DNA of 64,000 bases from Acidithiobacillus ferrooxidans ATCC 23270 (GTDB taxonomy: Bacteria > Pseudomonadota > Gammaproteobacteria > Acidithiobacillales > Acidithiobacillaceae): NCBI RefSeq assembly GCF_000021485.1, contig NC_011761.1, positions 1,270,001 to 1,334,000 on the forward strand, written 5' to 3'. How positions within the stretch are numbered: the stretch's first letter is position 1; each line of letters starts with the position of its first letter. The position numbers and the translations under genes are program-made. The notes under the pieces are model-generated. The model had not been told where the DNA came from and searched no databases. It worked only from the letters and a program-made list of their open reading frames with translations. Of this stretch, positions 33,595 to 43,199 are shown piece after piece.

Positions 33595-35246
33595 GAGGTT
33601 TCTCCGGTGTGGATGTTCAGTTCCCGGTGGGCATAGGGCGGGAGGGTGCTGATCCGCGTATCCGTCAGGGCATGACCCACGGTGAAGTGGTAAAGGGATT
33701 GCAGTCGGTTATCCTTGATCCCCAATATTTCCTGCACGGCATCATCAAAAAAACAGCCGATGCCGGTGCCGTTCAGACCCAGAGATTCGGCTTCCAGATA
33801 CAATATCTGGCCCAGCAGCCCCGCTTCCTGGTAGAGCAAGCGGTAGTGCCAGGCGCCGCACTTCAGGGAGTCTGCATATTCCGCCAGAAAGGCCACGGCA
33901 AAGCAGCTATCGGCGGCAATGGCCTGATGACAGGACAGAGTCCGGGCGATACTGCGCACGTCGCCGCTATAGAGTCGCCGCAGGGGCAGATGGGTGGGCG
34001 CAGTAGCCACTGCTTCCCAGGAGAAATCGGGATGGAGGGCCATGCGTAGCACTGGTTCGCCCTCTGCGGTGCGGGGCAGGGCATAGAGGCCACTACTCAG
34101 GCCACTAACGCGATGCACAAAAAGTATCGGATGGATGCGCGGGGTGAAGGGCCAGATATCCCACGGCAGGTCGGACCGGGGCAGCAACGCATCCAGGAGG
34201 GTAAAGAAATCGTCAGCCGCCATGACCGTCTCCGGGTCGAAGCGCTGGGCGCTGCGCCGACGGCGGATCAGGGTGCTGGCGGCAGTATGTCCCGATTTTT
34301 TGCGTGCTGGCCAGGGATCGGGCGGAAGCGGGTCGGGAGTGAGTAGCGGCATCCTGCTGGCGCTGTTCGTTTCGGCGATGACCGGCCACTGGTACAGGGG
34401 ATGGGCATCCAGGCGGTTGGCCTGACCCCACCATTGCCCCGGCAGCGCAGCGGGGCTAGCGATGGCGGAGGACATGGTATCGGCTGGGAGGATTTCCAGC
34501 AGCAGCTCCGCATCCTCGCCTTCGGCATGCGCGAAATCGCCGGAACGGTCCAGGCCCAGGAGGCTGCGCAGTCGGGTATCGTCCACATCCCCGCGCAGGC
34601 GAAGGTGCCAACCCAGGGTGCCCGCGGCGTAGCGCAGGGCGCCCAGCGCATGGCCAATATCCAGTTGGCAATAGCGTAGTGCCCGTTCGCCGTATTTCCA
34701 TGCTTCGCGCCACGCTACGGAAGTCAGCCCGACATACACCCCCGAGCCGTGTTGTTCGGCATCGGGAGACCAGCGCTGTTCGAGCAGGTGATCTCTGCTC
34801 AGGTAGTGATACAGTCCATCCTCCAGATCCGGAACCCCGAAGGCGAGAAGATAGGCCTCGGTGGGATGCAGGTTGCCGCTGGACGGGTTGCAGCGCAATG
34901 CCCAGCGATCCGGACCGTATTCCTTCCATGCCGCCAGCCCGAGGGCAAGCTCCAAAAACTGGGCGACCGCCTGGAGCGTGAAGGGTTGGGACCTGACTGC
35001 GGAGAGCGCGGCGAACGGGACGGCAGTTTCTTCCGTCAGCAACGGCAGGATGCGCCGTGGGCTTCCGGTGAACTCGCGGAAGGGGTTGGGTTGTGCATCC
35101 CAGTCCAGCGCCTCGGGCCCGGCCGCATAGCGATTCAGGTGATGCTTGGATCGTTCATGGTAGGCCATCACCACGCGCATGGATTCGCTGTTATTGCCTG
35201 TCGCCATGATGTGCGCCGTTCCGTCCGTCAGCCCTGGTCGTGGCAT
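33591..35246 (-). CDS. SagB-type double nitroreductase-domain oxidoreductase
   Basis: About 551 residues with two nitroreductase-fold halves. The first has LRCNPSSGNLHPTEAYLL, VGLTSVAWREAWKYGERALRYCQLDIGHAL and LGWHLRL; the second has STLIRRRRSAQRFDPETVMAADDFFTLLDALL, LLYQEAGLLGQILYLEAESLGLNGTGIGCF. This is the SagB/ThcOx dehydrogenase type, which oxidises peptide azolines in other systems; here no precursor peptide or cyclodehydratase gene is visible, so another flavin-dependent redox role is likely. The start is uncertain (35246 chosen from a weak GGAAT box; 35207 or 35180 possible). Confidence 0.85.
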   Translation of the reverse strand: MPRPGLTDGTAHIMATGNNSESMRVVMAYHERSKHHLNRYAAGPEALDWDAQPNPFREFTGSPRRILPLLTEETAVPFAALSAVRSQPFTLQAVAQFLELALGLAAWKEYGPDRWALRCNPSSGNLHPTEAYLLAFGVPDLEDGLYHYLSRDHLLEQRWSPDAEQHGSGVYVGLTSVAWREAWKYGERALRYCQLDIGHALGALRYAAGTLGWHLRLRGDVDDTRLRSLLGLDRSGDFAHAEGEDAELLLEILPADTMSSAIASPAALPGQWWGQANRLDAHPLYQWPVIAETNSASRMPLLTPDPLPPDPWPARKKSGHTAASTLIRRRRSAQRFDPETVMAADDFFTLLDALLPRSDLPWDIWPFTPRIHPILFVHRVSGLSSGLYALPRTAEGEPVLRMALHPDFSWEAVATAPTHLPLRRLYSGDVRSIARTLSCHQAIAADSCFAVAFLAEYADSLKCGAWHYRLLYQEAGLLGQILYLEAESLGLNGTGIGCFFDDAVQEILGIKDNRLQSLYHFTVGHALTDTRISTLPPYAHRELNIHTGETS

Positions 35247-35271
35247 TTTATTCCGGCGCGGCAACGGCGTG

Positions 35272-35604
35272 TCAACGGCCTTTCCGCGCGCTGACCGCCA
35301 CCTTTTCGAGAGAGACATGACTCACGCCCATGGCCTGATGAAAGACTTTGAACACCTTCTCGGAGACCGCATCAGATACCACAAAATCTTGATACGATTG
35401 GCTGAGCAATTTCACATAAAGCGCTTGCAGCGCCCGATCATCCAGGGCGTCCGTATTCCCCTCTCTTTTCAGGTAATCATGAAAACGTTTGAGGATATGG
35501 AGACGATTGATATGGACCACTGTCTCATCATACTCGATGTTCAGAAACTTCAGGAAATCCTCAGCGGAGGACAAACTCGCCAGTGTTTTACGTAGATCAC
35601 TCAT
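35272..35604 (-). CDS. nifW: Nitrogenase-stabilizing protein NifW
   Basis: 110-residue protein matching NifW, which protects the MoFe protein from oxygen. The family features are LSSAEDFLKFLNIEYDETVV, NRLHILKRFHDYL and the late SEKVFKVFHQAMG segment. The start MSDLRKTLA is the one that agrees with the family; the longer frame runs into the intergenic space. It lies 35 bases after cysE in the nifU-S-V string. Confidence 0.92.
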   Translation of the reverse strand: MSDLRKTLASLSSAEDFLKFLNIEYDETVVHINRLHILKRFHDYLKREGNTDALDDRALQALYVKLLSQSYQDFVVSDAVSEKVFKVFHQAMGVSHVSLEKVAVSARKGR

Positions 35605-35639
35605 GGTGTCATCCTTGGAAGTCGTCAGAGGGGAGGGGG

Positions 35640-36416
35640 CTAAAGTGCTGGGCTGCTGTTTGGCCCACACAGGTTGGGATCGGAATCCGGACAGTTATTG
35701 CAGTCTTTTTCCGTCAGTGGTGCAACACGCCCGACGGACTGGGCCTGCAATTCCAGTTGGGAAATTCGTTCCATCAGGCACTGGATAGCCTTGCCCACTG
35801 GATCCGGCATGAGATGGTGATCCAGATCAATACCGTGGGTGTTGATGCGGCGGCGTTCGGCAGGGAGCACGACGCGGCCGGGGATGCCCACGACCGTCAT
35901 TCCCGCCGCCACATCGTTAATGACCACCGCATTGGCACCCACTTGGCCGTCATGACCGATAGTGACGGGTCCGAGGATCTTCGCACCCGCACCCACCATG
36001 ACCCGATCCTGCAATGTCGGGTGACGCTTGCCCGGATTCCAGCTCGTTCCCCCCAAGGTCACGCCGTGGTAGATGGTGCAATCGTCGCCGATCTCGGCTG
36101 TTTCGCCAATCACCACGCCCATGCCGTGATCAATGAAGAATCGGCGCCCGATCTGCGCCCCCGGGTGAATGTCGATACCGGTTGAGAATCGCGCCACGGC
36201 GCTCAATACCCGGGCCGGATATCTCCATCCCCGCTGCCAGCAGCGATGGGCCACGCGGTGCGCCAGCAGTGCATGCACCCCAGGATAGGTGGTGAGGACT
36301 TCCAGGGTGTTGCGCGCCGCCGGATCACGTTCAAAAACGCAGTGAATATCGTCGCGCAGGTTGCGCCACAGACCGGACTTGCGGGATTCTTCCTTGCCGA
36401 GCAGCGTGGCAGCCAT
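35640..36416 (-). CDS. cysE: Serine O-acetyltransferase (nifP-like cysE)
   Basis: 258-residue hexapeptide acyltransferase making O-acetylserine for cysteine synthesis. Left-handed beta-helix repeats include [47 protein letters not shown] and [22 protein letters not shown]; the catalytic His-Asp region is in FIDHGMG. Location between nifV and nifW is like nifP of Azotobacter, which boosts cysteine supply for Fe-S cluster assembly by NifS. A C-terminal Cys-rich tail ([12 protein letters not shown]) is unusual for the family. Confidence 0.93.
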   Translation of the reverse strand: MAATLLGKEESRKSGLWRNLRDDIHCVFERDPAARNTLEVLTTYPGVHALLAHRVAHRCWQRGWRYPARVLSAVARFSTGIDIHPGAQIGRRFFIDHGMGVVIGETAEIGDDCTIYHGVTLGGTSWNPGKRHPTLQDRVMVGAGAKILGPVTIGHDGQVGANAVVINDVAAGMTVVGIPGRVVLPAERRRINTHGIDLDHHLMPDPVGKAIQCLMERISQLELQAQSVGRVAPLTEKDCNNCPDSDPNLCGPNSSPAL

Positions 36417-36431
36417 GGTTTTCTCCTTTAT

Positions 36432-37592
36432 TCAGGAATGGACGTGCGGGGATTCCATGCTTTCCAGAAGAAAGCGATGCATATCTTCGACCGGCGGCGT
36501 TACTTTATGCTGAAGTACATAGACGCGAATCTGTCTGAGGATGTTTTGTGCCTGTGACTCGGTGATAATGCTCCCCAGTTCAGCATAGGCACGCATGATA
36601 GCCTTGGTACCGGAATGCTTACCCAGTACCAAGTGATGCTGGCGCCCCAGCTCCTCCGGGTCGAAGCTTTGGTAATTCCGGGGATTTTTGAGTAATCCAT
36701 CGACATGGATACCGGACTCGTGGCTGAAGATGGCATCTCCGACGATGCTTTTCCCGGCGGGGACGGGGCGGGCGGATGCCAGTGCCACCAGTTGCGAAAT
36801 CGCTTTGAACTGGCGCACGTCGATACCTGTCTCGATGCCGTGCAGATGGTGCAGGCACATCACGACTTCCTCCAGCGCGGCGTTGCCGGCGCGCTCGCCC
36901 AGGCCGTTCACCGTCGTGTTTACATGGGTGGCACCAAAACGCAGGGCAGCGACGGAGTTGGCAGTGGCCAGACCCAGATCGTTATGGGCATGGATTTCGA
37001 TTTCCATGTCCGTGACCGCCCTTAAGCGCCGCATGATATGGGCGGTATTAAAGGGTTCCAGGATGCCCAGGGTGTCGGCATAACGAAAGCGGCGCGCCCC
37101 GGCTCGTTGCGCGACTTCCATGACTCGCAGAACAAAATCCAAGGGTGCCCGGGAGGCATCTTCGCCGCCTACCGCCACATCCATGCCGCTGTCCAGTACC
37201 TGCTTCACCCGGCGATCCACCTGCTGTAGGACCCACTGACGATCTTTGCCCAGCTTGCCCCGAATCTGGATATCCGACACCGGCACTGAGGCATTGACCA
37301 TGTCCACGGCACAACGCTTTGCCGCGCCCAGGTCCGTATCGTGCATCCGGCACCAGACCACCAGACGGGCGGGCAGGCCCATCTGAGCAATGCCCCGGAT
37401 GGTTTCCTCCTCTTCGCTCCCCATGGCGGGGATGCCGATCTCCAGTTCCGGAATCCCGGCATCGGCCAGACTCTTGGCGATGGTGAGCTTTTCGTCCGGG
37501 CGGAACGCGACCCCGGCGGTCTGTTCGCCATCGCGTAGGGTGGTGTCGTGGATTACCGCAAAGTCGCGGGAGAAAGGGCTGAGCTCATGCAT
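36432..37592 (-). CDS. nifV: Homocitrate synthase NifV
   Basis: 386-residue enzyme that condenses acetyl-CoA with 2-oxoglutarate to give R-homocitrate, the organic ligand of FeMo-co. Features are the IPMS/HCS signature IHDTTLRDGEQTAGVAF, IEIHAHNDLGLATANSVAAL with the metal-binding His pair, NGLGERAGNAALEEV and HESGIHVDG. The start MHELSPFSRD overlaps the nifS stop by eight bases. It is followed 15 bases later by cysE. Confidence 0.95.
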   Translation of the reverse strand: MHELSPFSRDFAVIHDTTLRDGEQTAGVAFRPDEKLTIAKSLADAGIPELEIGIPAMGSEEEETIRGIAQMGLPARLVVWCRMHDTDLGAAKRCAVDMVNASVPVSDIQIRGKLGKDRQWVLQQVDRRVKQVLDSGMDVAVGGEDASRAPLDFVLRVMEVAQRAGARRFRYADTLGILEPFNTAHIMRRLRAVTDMEIEIHAHNDLGLATANSVAALRFGATHVNTTVNGLGERAGNAALEEVVMCLHHLHGIETGIDVRQFKAISQLVALASARPVPAGKSIVGDAIFSHESGIHVDGLLKNPRNYQSFDPEELGRQHHLVLGKHSGTKAIMRAYAELGSIITESQAQNILRQIRVYVLQHKVTPPVEDMHRFLLESMESPHVHS

Positions 37593-38793
37593 ATACGGGT
37601 GCAAAGGCGTTATCAGTGAGGATGGGGCCATTGGCCCCCCAGTAGGGGGACAGACGCCGCAATTGCTCGACGATGGGTGGTGTCTGCGCAATCACCCAGT
37701 CCACCTCCGCTTCCGTGGTCTCCCGGGACAGGGAGAAACGGATGGTGCCGTGCGCCGCCGTATAGGGGATATCCATGGCGCGCAACACATGGGACGGCTC
37801 CAGTGACCCGGAGGTGCAGGCGGAGCCAGAGGAGGCGGCGATGCCAACCCGGCTCAGGAGCATCAGAATGGCTTCACCCTCGATGTATTCAAAAGAGATG
37901 CTGGACGTATTGGGCAGGCGGTGCTCCGGATCGCCATTGACGAAAGCATAGGGCACTTGCGCCAGTATCCCGGCCTCCAGACGATCCCTTAAAGCGCGCA
38001 CCACGGTGTTTTCATACTCCATATGCTCCAGGGCCATGTCTGCAGCCAGCCCCAGGGCGATAATGCCCGTGGTGTTTTCCGTTCCGGCCCGGCGTCCGCG
38101 TTCCTGGTGACCACCGCGCAGCATGGGTCGGTAGCGGGTGCCCCGGCGCACATAGAGCGCACCGACGCCTTTCGGGGCATGCAGCTTATGGCCGGAGAGG
38201 GAGAGCATGTCGATGGCCGATTCCTGCATGTTCAGGGCAATTTTGCCCACTGCCTGCACGGCATCCGTATGAAAGAGTGCGCCCTTCTCCTTGGCCATCC
38301 GTGCCATGCTTTCGACGGGGAAGATCGTCCCCGTCTCATTGTTGGCATACATCATGGAGACGACGGCCACCTGCTCGCTGAGCGCTGCGGCATACGCTTC
38401 CATGGAGATGCGCCCAAGCCGGTCCACGGGAATGTAGTGGACTTTATAGCCTTCATGACGTTCGAGATGATCACAGAGAGACAGAATGGCCGGGTGTTCC
38501 ACCACGCTGGTGATGATTTCCCGGCGGCTGGGCTGAATGGCCAGGGCCGAGAGGATGGCAGTGTTATCGGACTCCGTCCCACAGGAAGTAAAAATGATTT
38601 CCGAGTCGTGTTCTACTCCCAGCAGCGCCTGTACGGAGGCGCGCGCTTCTTCCAGACGTTTGCCCACATCGCCGCCGAAGCTGTGCATGGAGGAGGGGTT
38701 GCCGTAATACTCGCTGAAGTAGGGAAGAATGGTCTCCAGCACCTGGGGATCTACCCGGGTGGTGGCATTGTTGTCCATATAGGCGCTGCTCAT
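37585..38793 (-). CDS. nifS: Cysteine desulfurase NifS
   Basis: 402-residue PLP enzyme that releases sulfur from cysteine for nitrogenase clusters. It has the N-terminal YMDNNATTRVDP, the PLP-Lys motif LSGHKLHAPKGVGAL with the preceding HTDAVQAVGK, and the catalytic loop Cys in GSACTSGSLEPSHVL. The start MSSAYMDNN is three bases beyond the nifU stop; a 41-residue longer frame belongs to nifU. A second, divergent paralogue is at 60168. Confidence 0.96.
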   Translation of the reverse strand: MSSAYMDNNATTRVDPQVLETILPYFSEYYGNPSSMHSFGGDVGKRLEEARASVQALLGVEHDSEIIFTSCGTESDNTAILSALAIQPSRREIITSVVEHPAILSLCDHLERHEGYKVHYIPVDRLGRISMEAYAAALSEQVAVVSMMYANNETGTIFPVESMARMAKEKGALFHTDAVQAVGKIALNMQESAIDMLSLSGHKLHAPKGVGALYVRRGTRYRPMLRGGHQERGRRAGTENTTGIIALGLAADMALEHMEYENTVVRALRDRLEAGILAQVPYAFVNGDPEHRLPNTSSISFEYIEGEAILMLLSRVGIAASSGSACTSGSLEPSHVLRAMDIPYTAAHGTIRFSLSRETTEAEVDWVIAQTPPIVEQLRRLSPYWGANGPILTDNAFAPVYA

Positions 38794-38795
38794 GG

Positions 38796-39671
38796 CTATG
38801 CCCCCACGGCTTGCGGCATGCTGGCCGGAACTACCCGTACCGGACGGCCCAGAGTCAGCATCAGGCGCTCCTGGATGCCGGAAATGGTGATCCCGGAAGA
38901 CTGGCAGTTCATGCACGAGCCGCTCATGGCTACCATGACCGTATCACCATCCACATCGACCAGTTCGATATTGCCGCCATCCATCTGGAATTGCGGGCGC
39001 ATTTCATCGATCACGGCGGATATTTTCTGGATTTTCTGCACCATGGTCATGGGTGCCGGGGCGGGTTTTGCGGTGGGTTTCGCGGCCACCACCGGTAGCG
39101 GCGCGCTGCCGTTTACTGCCGCGAGGATATCCTCGATCTGCTCATGGCAGCTCTGGCAACCGCCGCCCGCCTTGGTATAGAAAGTGATCTCTTCGACCGT
39201 CGACAAATGGTTTTCCCTGGCCACCTTCTCAATGAGCGCCGAGTCGATGGCGAAGCATTTACATACCAGCGCGCCTTCTTCGTGATCATCTGCCCAATCT
39301 TCGCCGCGGTAATTGGCGATAGCGGCATGCAGGGCCTCCGCGCCCATGACGGAACAATGCATTTTCTCCGGAGGAAGCCCACCCAAAAATTCAGCGATGT
39401 CCTGATTGGTGATTTTGAGCGCTTCATCCAGTGTCTTGCCCTTGATCAGTTCCGTCAAGGCCGATGACGAGGCGATGGCGGAGCCGCAGCCAAACGTCTG
39501 GAATCGGGCATCCAGGATGACATCCGTATCCGGGTCTACCTTGAGCATCAGGCGTAGGGCATCTCCGCAACTGATGGAGCCGACCTCGCCGACCGCATTG
39601 GCCTCTTCGAGGACCCCGGTATTCTTGGGGTTGAAGAAGTAATCCTTGACTTTATCGGTATAATCCCACAT
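38796..39671 (-). CDS. nifU: Fe-S cluster scaffold NifU
   Basis: 291 residues with the classic three domains: IscU-like N-terminus (Cys in [31 protein letters not shown] and [11 protein letters not shown]), a central 2Fe-2S region ([19 protein letters not shown]), and the Nfu C-terminus with [19 protein letters not shown] linker separates the last two. It receives sulfur from NifS and delivers clusters to NifH and NifB. It starts four bases after the A-type carrier, and only this start agrees with the family. Confidence 0.96.
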   Translation of the reverse strand: MWDYTDKVKDYFFNPKNTGVLEEANAVGEVGSISCGDALRLMLKVDPDTDVILDARFQTFGCGSAIASSSALTELIKGKTLDEALKITNQDIAEFLGGLPPEKMHCSVMGAEALHAAIANYRGEDWADDHEEGALVCKCFAIDSALIEKVARENHLSTVEEITFYTKAGGGCQSCHEQIEDILAAVNGSAPLPVVAAKPTAKPAPAPMTMVQKIQKISAVIDEMRPQFQMDGGNIELVDVDGDTVMVAMSGSCMNCQSSGITISGIQERLMLTLGRPVRVVPASMPQAVGA

Positions 39672-39675
39672 GGCG

Positions 39676-40044
39676 TCAACTCCGATGTCCGCAGGAGGAG
39701 GCCGAGGAAGCGGAGGCCTCGTCTCCCGTGGTGAATGACGACCCGCAACCGCAGGTTCCCGTAGCATTGGGGTTTTCGAAGCGGAAGCCGCTGCCGCTGA
39801 GTTCGTCCACATAGTCAATGACGACCCCGTTAAGCAGCGTAGCGCTGGCGTTGTCCACGTAAACCGGCACACCCTCTATCGCCACCACGGTGTCCTCGGC
39901 GCCTGCTTCGGCCTCCAATCCCATTCCGTATTGGTAACCGGAACAACCGCCTCCGGTCACCGCAACCCGTAATCCGCTCGCTTCAGGATTCTCGGCAAGC
40001 AGATTCTTTACGACATCAATGGCCTTTTCCGTCAATATCAGCAT
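39676..40044 (-). CDS. A-type iron-sulfur carrier (NifIscA/HesB-like)
   Basis: 122-residue A-type carrier, first gene of the nifUSV operon, as NifIscA is in Azotobacter. Conserved cysteines are in [14 protein letters not shown] and [11 protein letters not shown]. It has a Ser/Ala/Cys-rich tail ([14 protein letters not shown]) beyond the normal end. AAGGAG lies about nine bases before the ATG; a consensus-like sigma54 promoter is 30 bases further up. It likely supplies or carries Fe-S clusters for NifU and nitrogenase. Confidence 0.92.
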   Translation of the reverse strand: MLILTEKAIDVVKNLLAENPEASGLRVAVTGGGCSGYQYGMGLEAEAGAEDTVVAIEGVPVYVDNASATLLNGVVIDYVDELSGSGFRFENPNATGTCGCGSSFTTGDEASASSASSCGHRS

Positions 40045-40084
40045 GACATACTCCTTACGCGACAGGGGTTCCTGTATGCTTCTT

Positions 40085-40100
40085 TGCAAGACTTGGGCCA
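40085..40100 (-). promoter_or_regulatory. sigma54 promoter of the iscA-nifUSV operon
   Basis: The minus strand reads TGGCCCAAGTCTTGCA: exact TGGC, TTGCA and ten-base GG-GC spacing. Predicted start is near 40074, giving a 30-base leader. Only one -24 base (A to C) departs from consensus. Confidence 0.8.
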
Positions 40101-40176
40101 GCTTTTTGAGTTTGTTATCAACTTATTGTTATTGTGACGATTTACAATGGATGTGGAGGTGTCATTAGTGCGTTTT

Positions 40177-40192
40177 TGTTGGTTTCTATACA
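40177..40192. promoter_or_regulatory. NifA-type upstream activator site (TGT-N10-ACA)
   Basis: TGTTGGTTTCTATACA, exact TGT-N10-ACA, centred about 110 bases upstream of the predicted iscA-nifUSV start. Together with the sigma54 box it supports NifA control. Confidence 0.6.
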
Positions 40193-40247
40193 TCTCCCAG
40201 GATGGTTTTGCAAGAAAACGAACATCGCGGAGCGGCCCAGGATGTCA

Positions 40248-40278
40248 AAAACCCGGAGACCGCTGGTGTCCGGGTTTT
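40248..40278. terminator. Rho-independent terminator of the nifHDK operon
   Basis: A perfect ten-base stem (AAAACCCGGA / TCCGGGTTTT) around an 11-base loop, ending with TTTTT on the minus strand. It closes the operon that ends with the gene at 40302 and insulates it from the next promoter. The A run on the other arm also makes it a possible terminator on the plus strand. Confidence 0.8.
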
Positions 40279-40301
40279 CGCTAAAACAACGACAAAAGTG
40301 C

Positions 40302-40895
40302 TTATACGGGCCGGTTTTCGCCGGGATCACGTACCGGACCCATGCCCGCCAGGCAGTCTGCATAGCTGATCTCGGGGAATACGGCACTATATTGCAAGGC
40401 GTTCTCGGCGATGCGATTGATCTTACCTGCCGTGTCGAGTTTTTTGAGATCGTTGCGTTCCAGTCCGAACAATTCCAGCAGCTCATTGTAGACCGTCGCT
40501 TCATCCAGCGGCAGGATATAAAATGGGATGCCCTTATATTCCAGATGGTAACGCTTGCTGAAGTCGATATTGTTGCAGTAAATAAAATATTTACCAGAGG
40601 GTTCCAGATACTCGGACAACGCCGTTACCAGCGGGTCCAGATACCCAAAAGACAGAAGATAGCAGGAAAAAAAAGAAATCTTTTTAGCGCCCGGCTCTGC
40701 CGAACTGATGACTTGTTGTGCGAGGAGTTCCGGTGGACGTGCTTCATCGGCCACGGCGGTAGCAAATTTGATAGCCAGCTCGCCGCGAAAACCGAAGCGT
40801 CCCTGCGCACTCAGTTCGCCCTTGAATACCTGGTTCAGCAGTCTTTTCTGAGTGTCGAGCCCTGCAAACGCGCTTTGTTCGATGCTGATGGACAT
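40302..40895 (-). CDS. Unknown protein, last gene of the nifHDK operon
   Basis: About 197 residues, soluble alpha/beta with SISIEQSAFAG at the start, ISFFSCYLLSFGYLDPLVTALSEYL, YFIYCNNIDFSKRYHLEYKGIPFYILPLDEATVYNELLEL and a C-terminal helix. No domain recognised. A GGAG box seven bases ahead fixes this ATG over those at 40907 or 40931. It lies 66 bases after nifQ and just before the terminator. Possibly a molybdenum or redox helper since it follows nifQ, but this is only context. Confidence 0.65.
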   Translation of the reverse strand: MSISIEQSAFAGLDTQKRLLNQVFKGELSAQGRFGFRGELAIKFATAVADEARPPELLAQQVISSAEPGAKKISFFSCYLLSFGYLDPLVTALSEYLEPSGKYFIYCNNIDFSKRYHLEYKGIPFYILPLDEATVYNELLELFGLERNDLKKLDTAGKINRIAENALQYSAVFPEISYADCLAGMGPVRDPGENRPV

Positions 40896-40961
40896 AAATG
40901 ACTCCATATGGGTAGGGGTAAAATATTGCATCCGGACCGGGTTGCGGATGCTGACGGGTTT

Positions 40962-41615
40962 TTAGCCCTGGGCAGCCAGCAGGTTCCAGCCATTGGCATC
41001 TTCCGGGCCAAAGCACTGGGCATAATCATGACAAACAGCGCAACTGGGTGCCTGGCAGAGCCGGACTTCGGCCTGATCACACAACTGCTTATAAAAGAAC
41101 TTCTTCCATTTCATGTTGCCGGTATTTTTTAAATACAGTCCCGGAAAATGATGCTTAATAATGTCACTGAGGTCCTCCCGATTCGTCAGGCCCAGGTCCT
41201 GCCACAAGTGATCATTGCCCAGGCAGCCCGCGGCGAGAATGGCTGCTACCCACTCCGTGGCCTGATGAACGCCGGCACGGTGATCCAGTAAGAGTTTGAC
41301 CAGATCACCGGTTTCCTCATCGCGCGCGGGCGCTTTGTTTTCTTTCCCCTGGCACTGGCACAAAAAGGTCCCGCCTGCAGCACTATGGAGATATACTTTC
41401 GTGCATTGCGCGGTCGAACGCGATTCCTCTATCTGCGGGAAATAACGAGAAAACAGATGTCTCAGTTGCCTGGTCTCCAGGCCAAGCGCCATGCTGATGT
41501 TGCCCTTGCGTTCCATGGCGCGATGGCTGATACACAGCGCAAAAAAACGCGCGTCAGAGAATGCCTCATCCGGGTTGCGACCGGACATCAGAATGTCATA
41601 TATGGCAGTCTTCAT
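40962..41615 (-). CDS. nifQ: Molybdenum-donor protein NifQ
   Basis: 217-residue NifQ, which carries a Mo-Fe-S cluster that donates Mo to the NifEN cofactor precursor. The C-terminal cluster motif is C-x4-C-x2-C-x5-C (CQAPSCAVCHDYAQC), preceded by the family LGLTNREDLSDIIKHHFPGL and NMKWKKFFYKQLC. The N-terminal half also has Cys residues. It follows fdxB by 21 bases. Presence of NifQ supports a molybdenum nitrogenase. Confidence 0.93.
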   Translation of the reverse strand: MKTAIYDILMSGRNPDEAFSDARFFALCISHRAMERKGNISMALGLETRQLRHLFSRYFPQIEESRSTAQCTKVYLHSAAGGTFLCQCQGKENKAPARDEETGDLVKLLLDHRAGVHQATEWVAAILAAGCLGNDHLWQDLGLTNREDLSDIIKHHFPGLYLKNTGNMKWKKFFYKQLCDQAEVRLCQAPSCAVCHDYAQCFGPEDANGWNLLAAQG

Positions 41616-41636
41616 GGATGCACTCCCTCTGAAGCG

Positions 41637-41945
41637 CTATGCCGAGACGCTGACCGCCAGGGACATGGACGCGTGGGTATAGCAGTTTTTGGGGCAAACC
41701 CGGGAGCATGCCTCGCAGCCGATACATTTTTCGGGATGCGCAATCGTCATGAATTTGCGCTCTGCTTCGTCATCGTCTGCCGCCACCAGTTCCCCTTCTT
41801 CAGTGATACCAACAAGGTTCAGCACATCCCGACCGCAGGCGCGGAAACAACGCCCGCAGCCGATGCACTTTTCCTGGTTGATATGTTCGACAAACTGGGG
41901 GGTCCAGCCGAGTCCCCCCTTGGTGATGCCGGTTATGTCGTGCAT
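41637..41945 (-). CDS. fdxB: Nif-specific 4Fe-4S ferredoxin FdxB
   Basis: 102-residue bacterial-type ferredoxin of the nif-specific ferredoxin III group. Two cluster motifs, [14 protein letters not shown] and [15 protein letters not shown], enclose an acidic insertion (DDDEAERK). It begins [11 protein letters not shown] as in other FdxB proteins. It probably gives electrons in cofactor maturation near NifX/NifQ. It is five bases from the preceding gene. Confidence 0.93.
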   Translation of the reverse strand: MHDITGITKGGLGWTPQFVEHINQEKCIGCGRCFRACGRDVLNLVGITEEGELVAADDDEAERKFMTIAHPEKCIGCEACSRVCPKNCYTHASMSLAVSVSA

Positions 41946-41949
41946 ACGG

Positions 41950-42213
41950 TCATCCCCCAGGGAAGGATGCGAGCCGCGCCCTGGCCACCGTCAGGTCGCG
42001 ATAGGCAGCGTAGGTACGGTTCGCCAGTTCCAGAATATTCTCCCAGCCGACGGGCAAATCTTCGGCCAGATCGTGAAGATCCATTTTGGCCTGGGTGGCC
42101 TGGGCATTGAGCCGTTTGATTTCTGTTTTCAAAGCGTCTTTTTCGTCCACAATCAACTCCCAGTGATTGGTCTGTTCTTCTACTATCGGTAACATCTCCA
42201 TCAATACAGACAT
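41950..42213 (-). CDS. CCE_0567-family (NifX-associated) small protein
   Basis: 87-residue helical hairpin protein ([52 protein letters not shown]). Two heptad-patterned helices match the small nif-conserved family that follows nifX in many proteobacteria. The start MSVLMEM is likely; the 18 residues before it are in the intercistronic gap. Role unknown, perhaps a metal-cofactor partner of NifX. Confidence 0.85.
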   Translation of the reverse strand: MSVLMEMLPIVEEQTNHWELIVDEKDALKTEIKRLNAQATQAKMDLHDLAEDLPVGWENILELANRTYAAYRDLTVARARLASFPGG

Positions 42214-42270
42214 GGCGTCATACTCCTGTGCGCTGATGAACCATAAGCGTGAGCTGCGCTGGTTCAAGGG

Positions 42271-43147
<877 letters not shown>

Positions 43148-43199
43148 GGTGCCTCCTGGGCGTTGACCAGATAAAAAGTGACTACTGCGTTCCGCATCC

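Noticed and set aside
40134-40150. TGTGACGATTTACA as a NifA site
   Set aside because: Only eight bases separate TGT and ACA; a better exact site lies at 40177.
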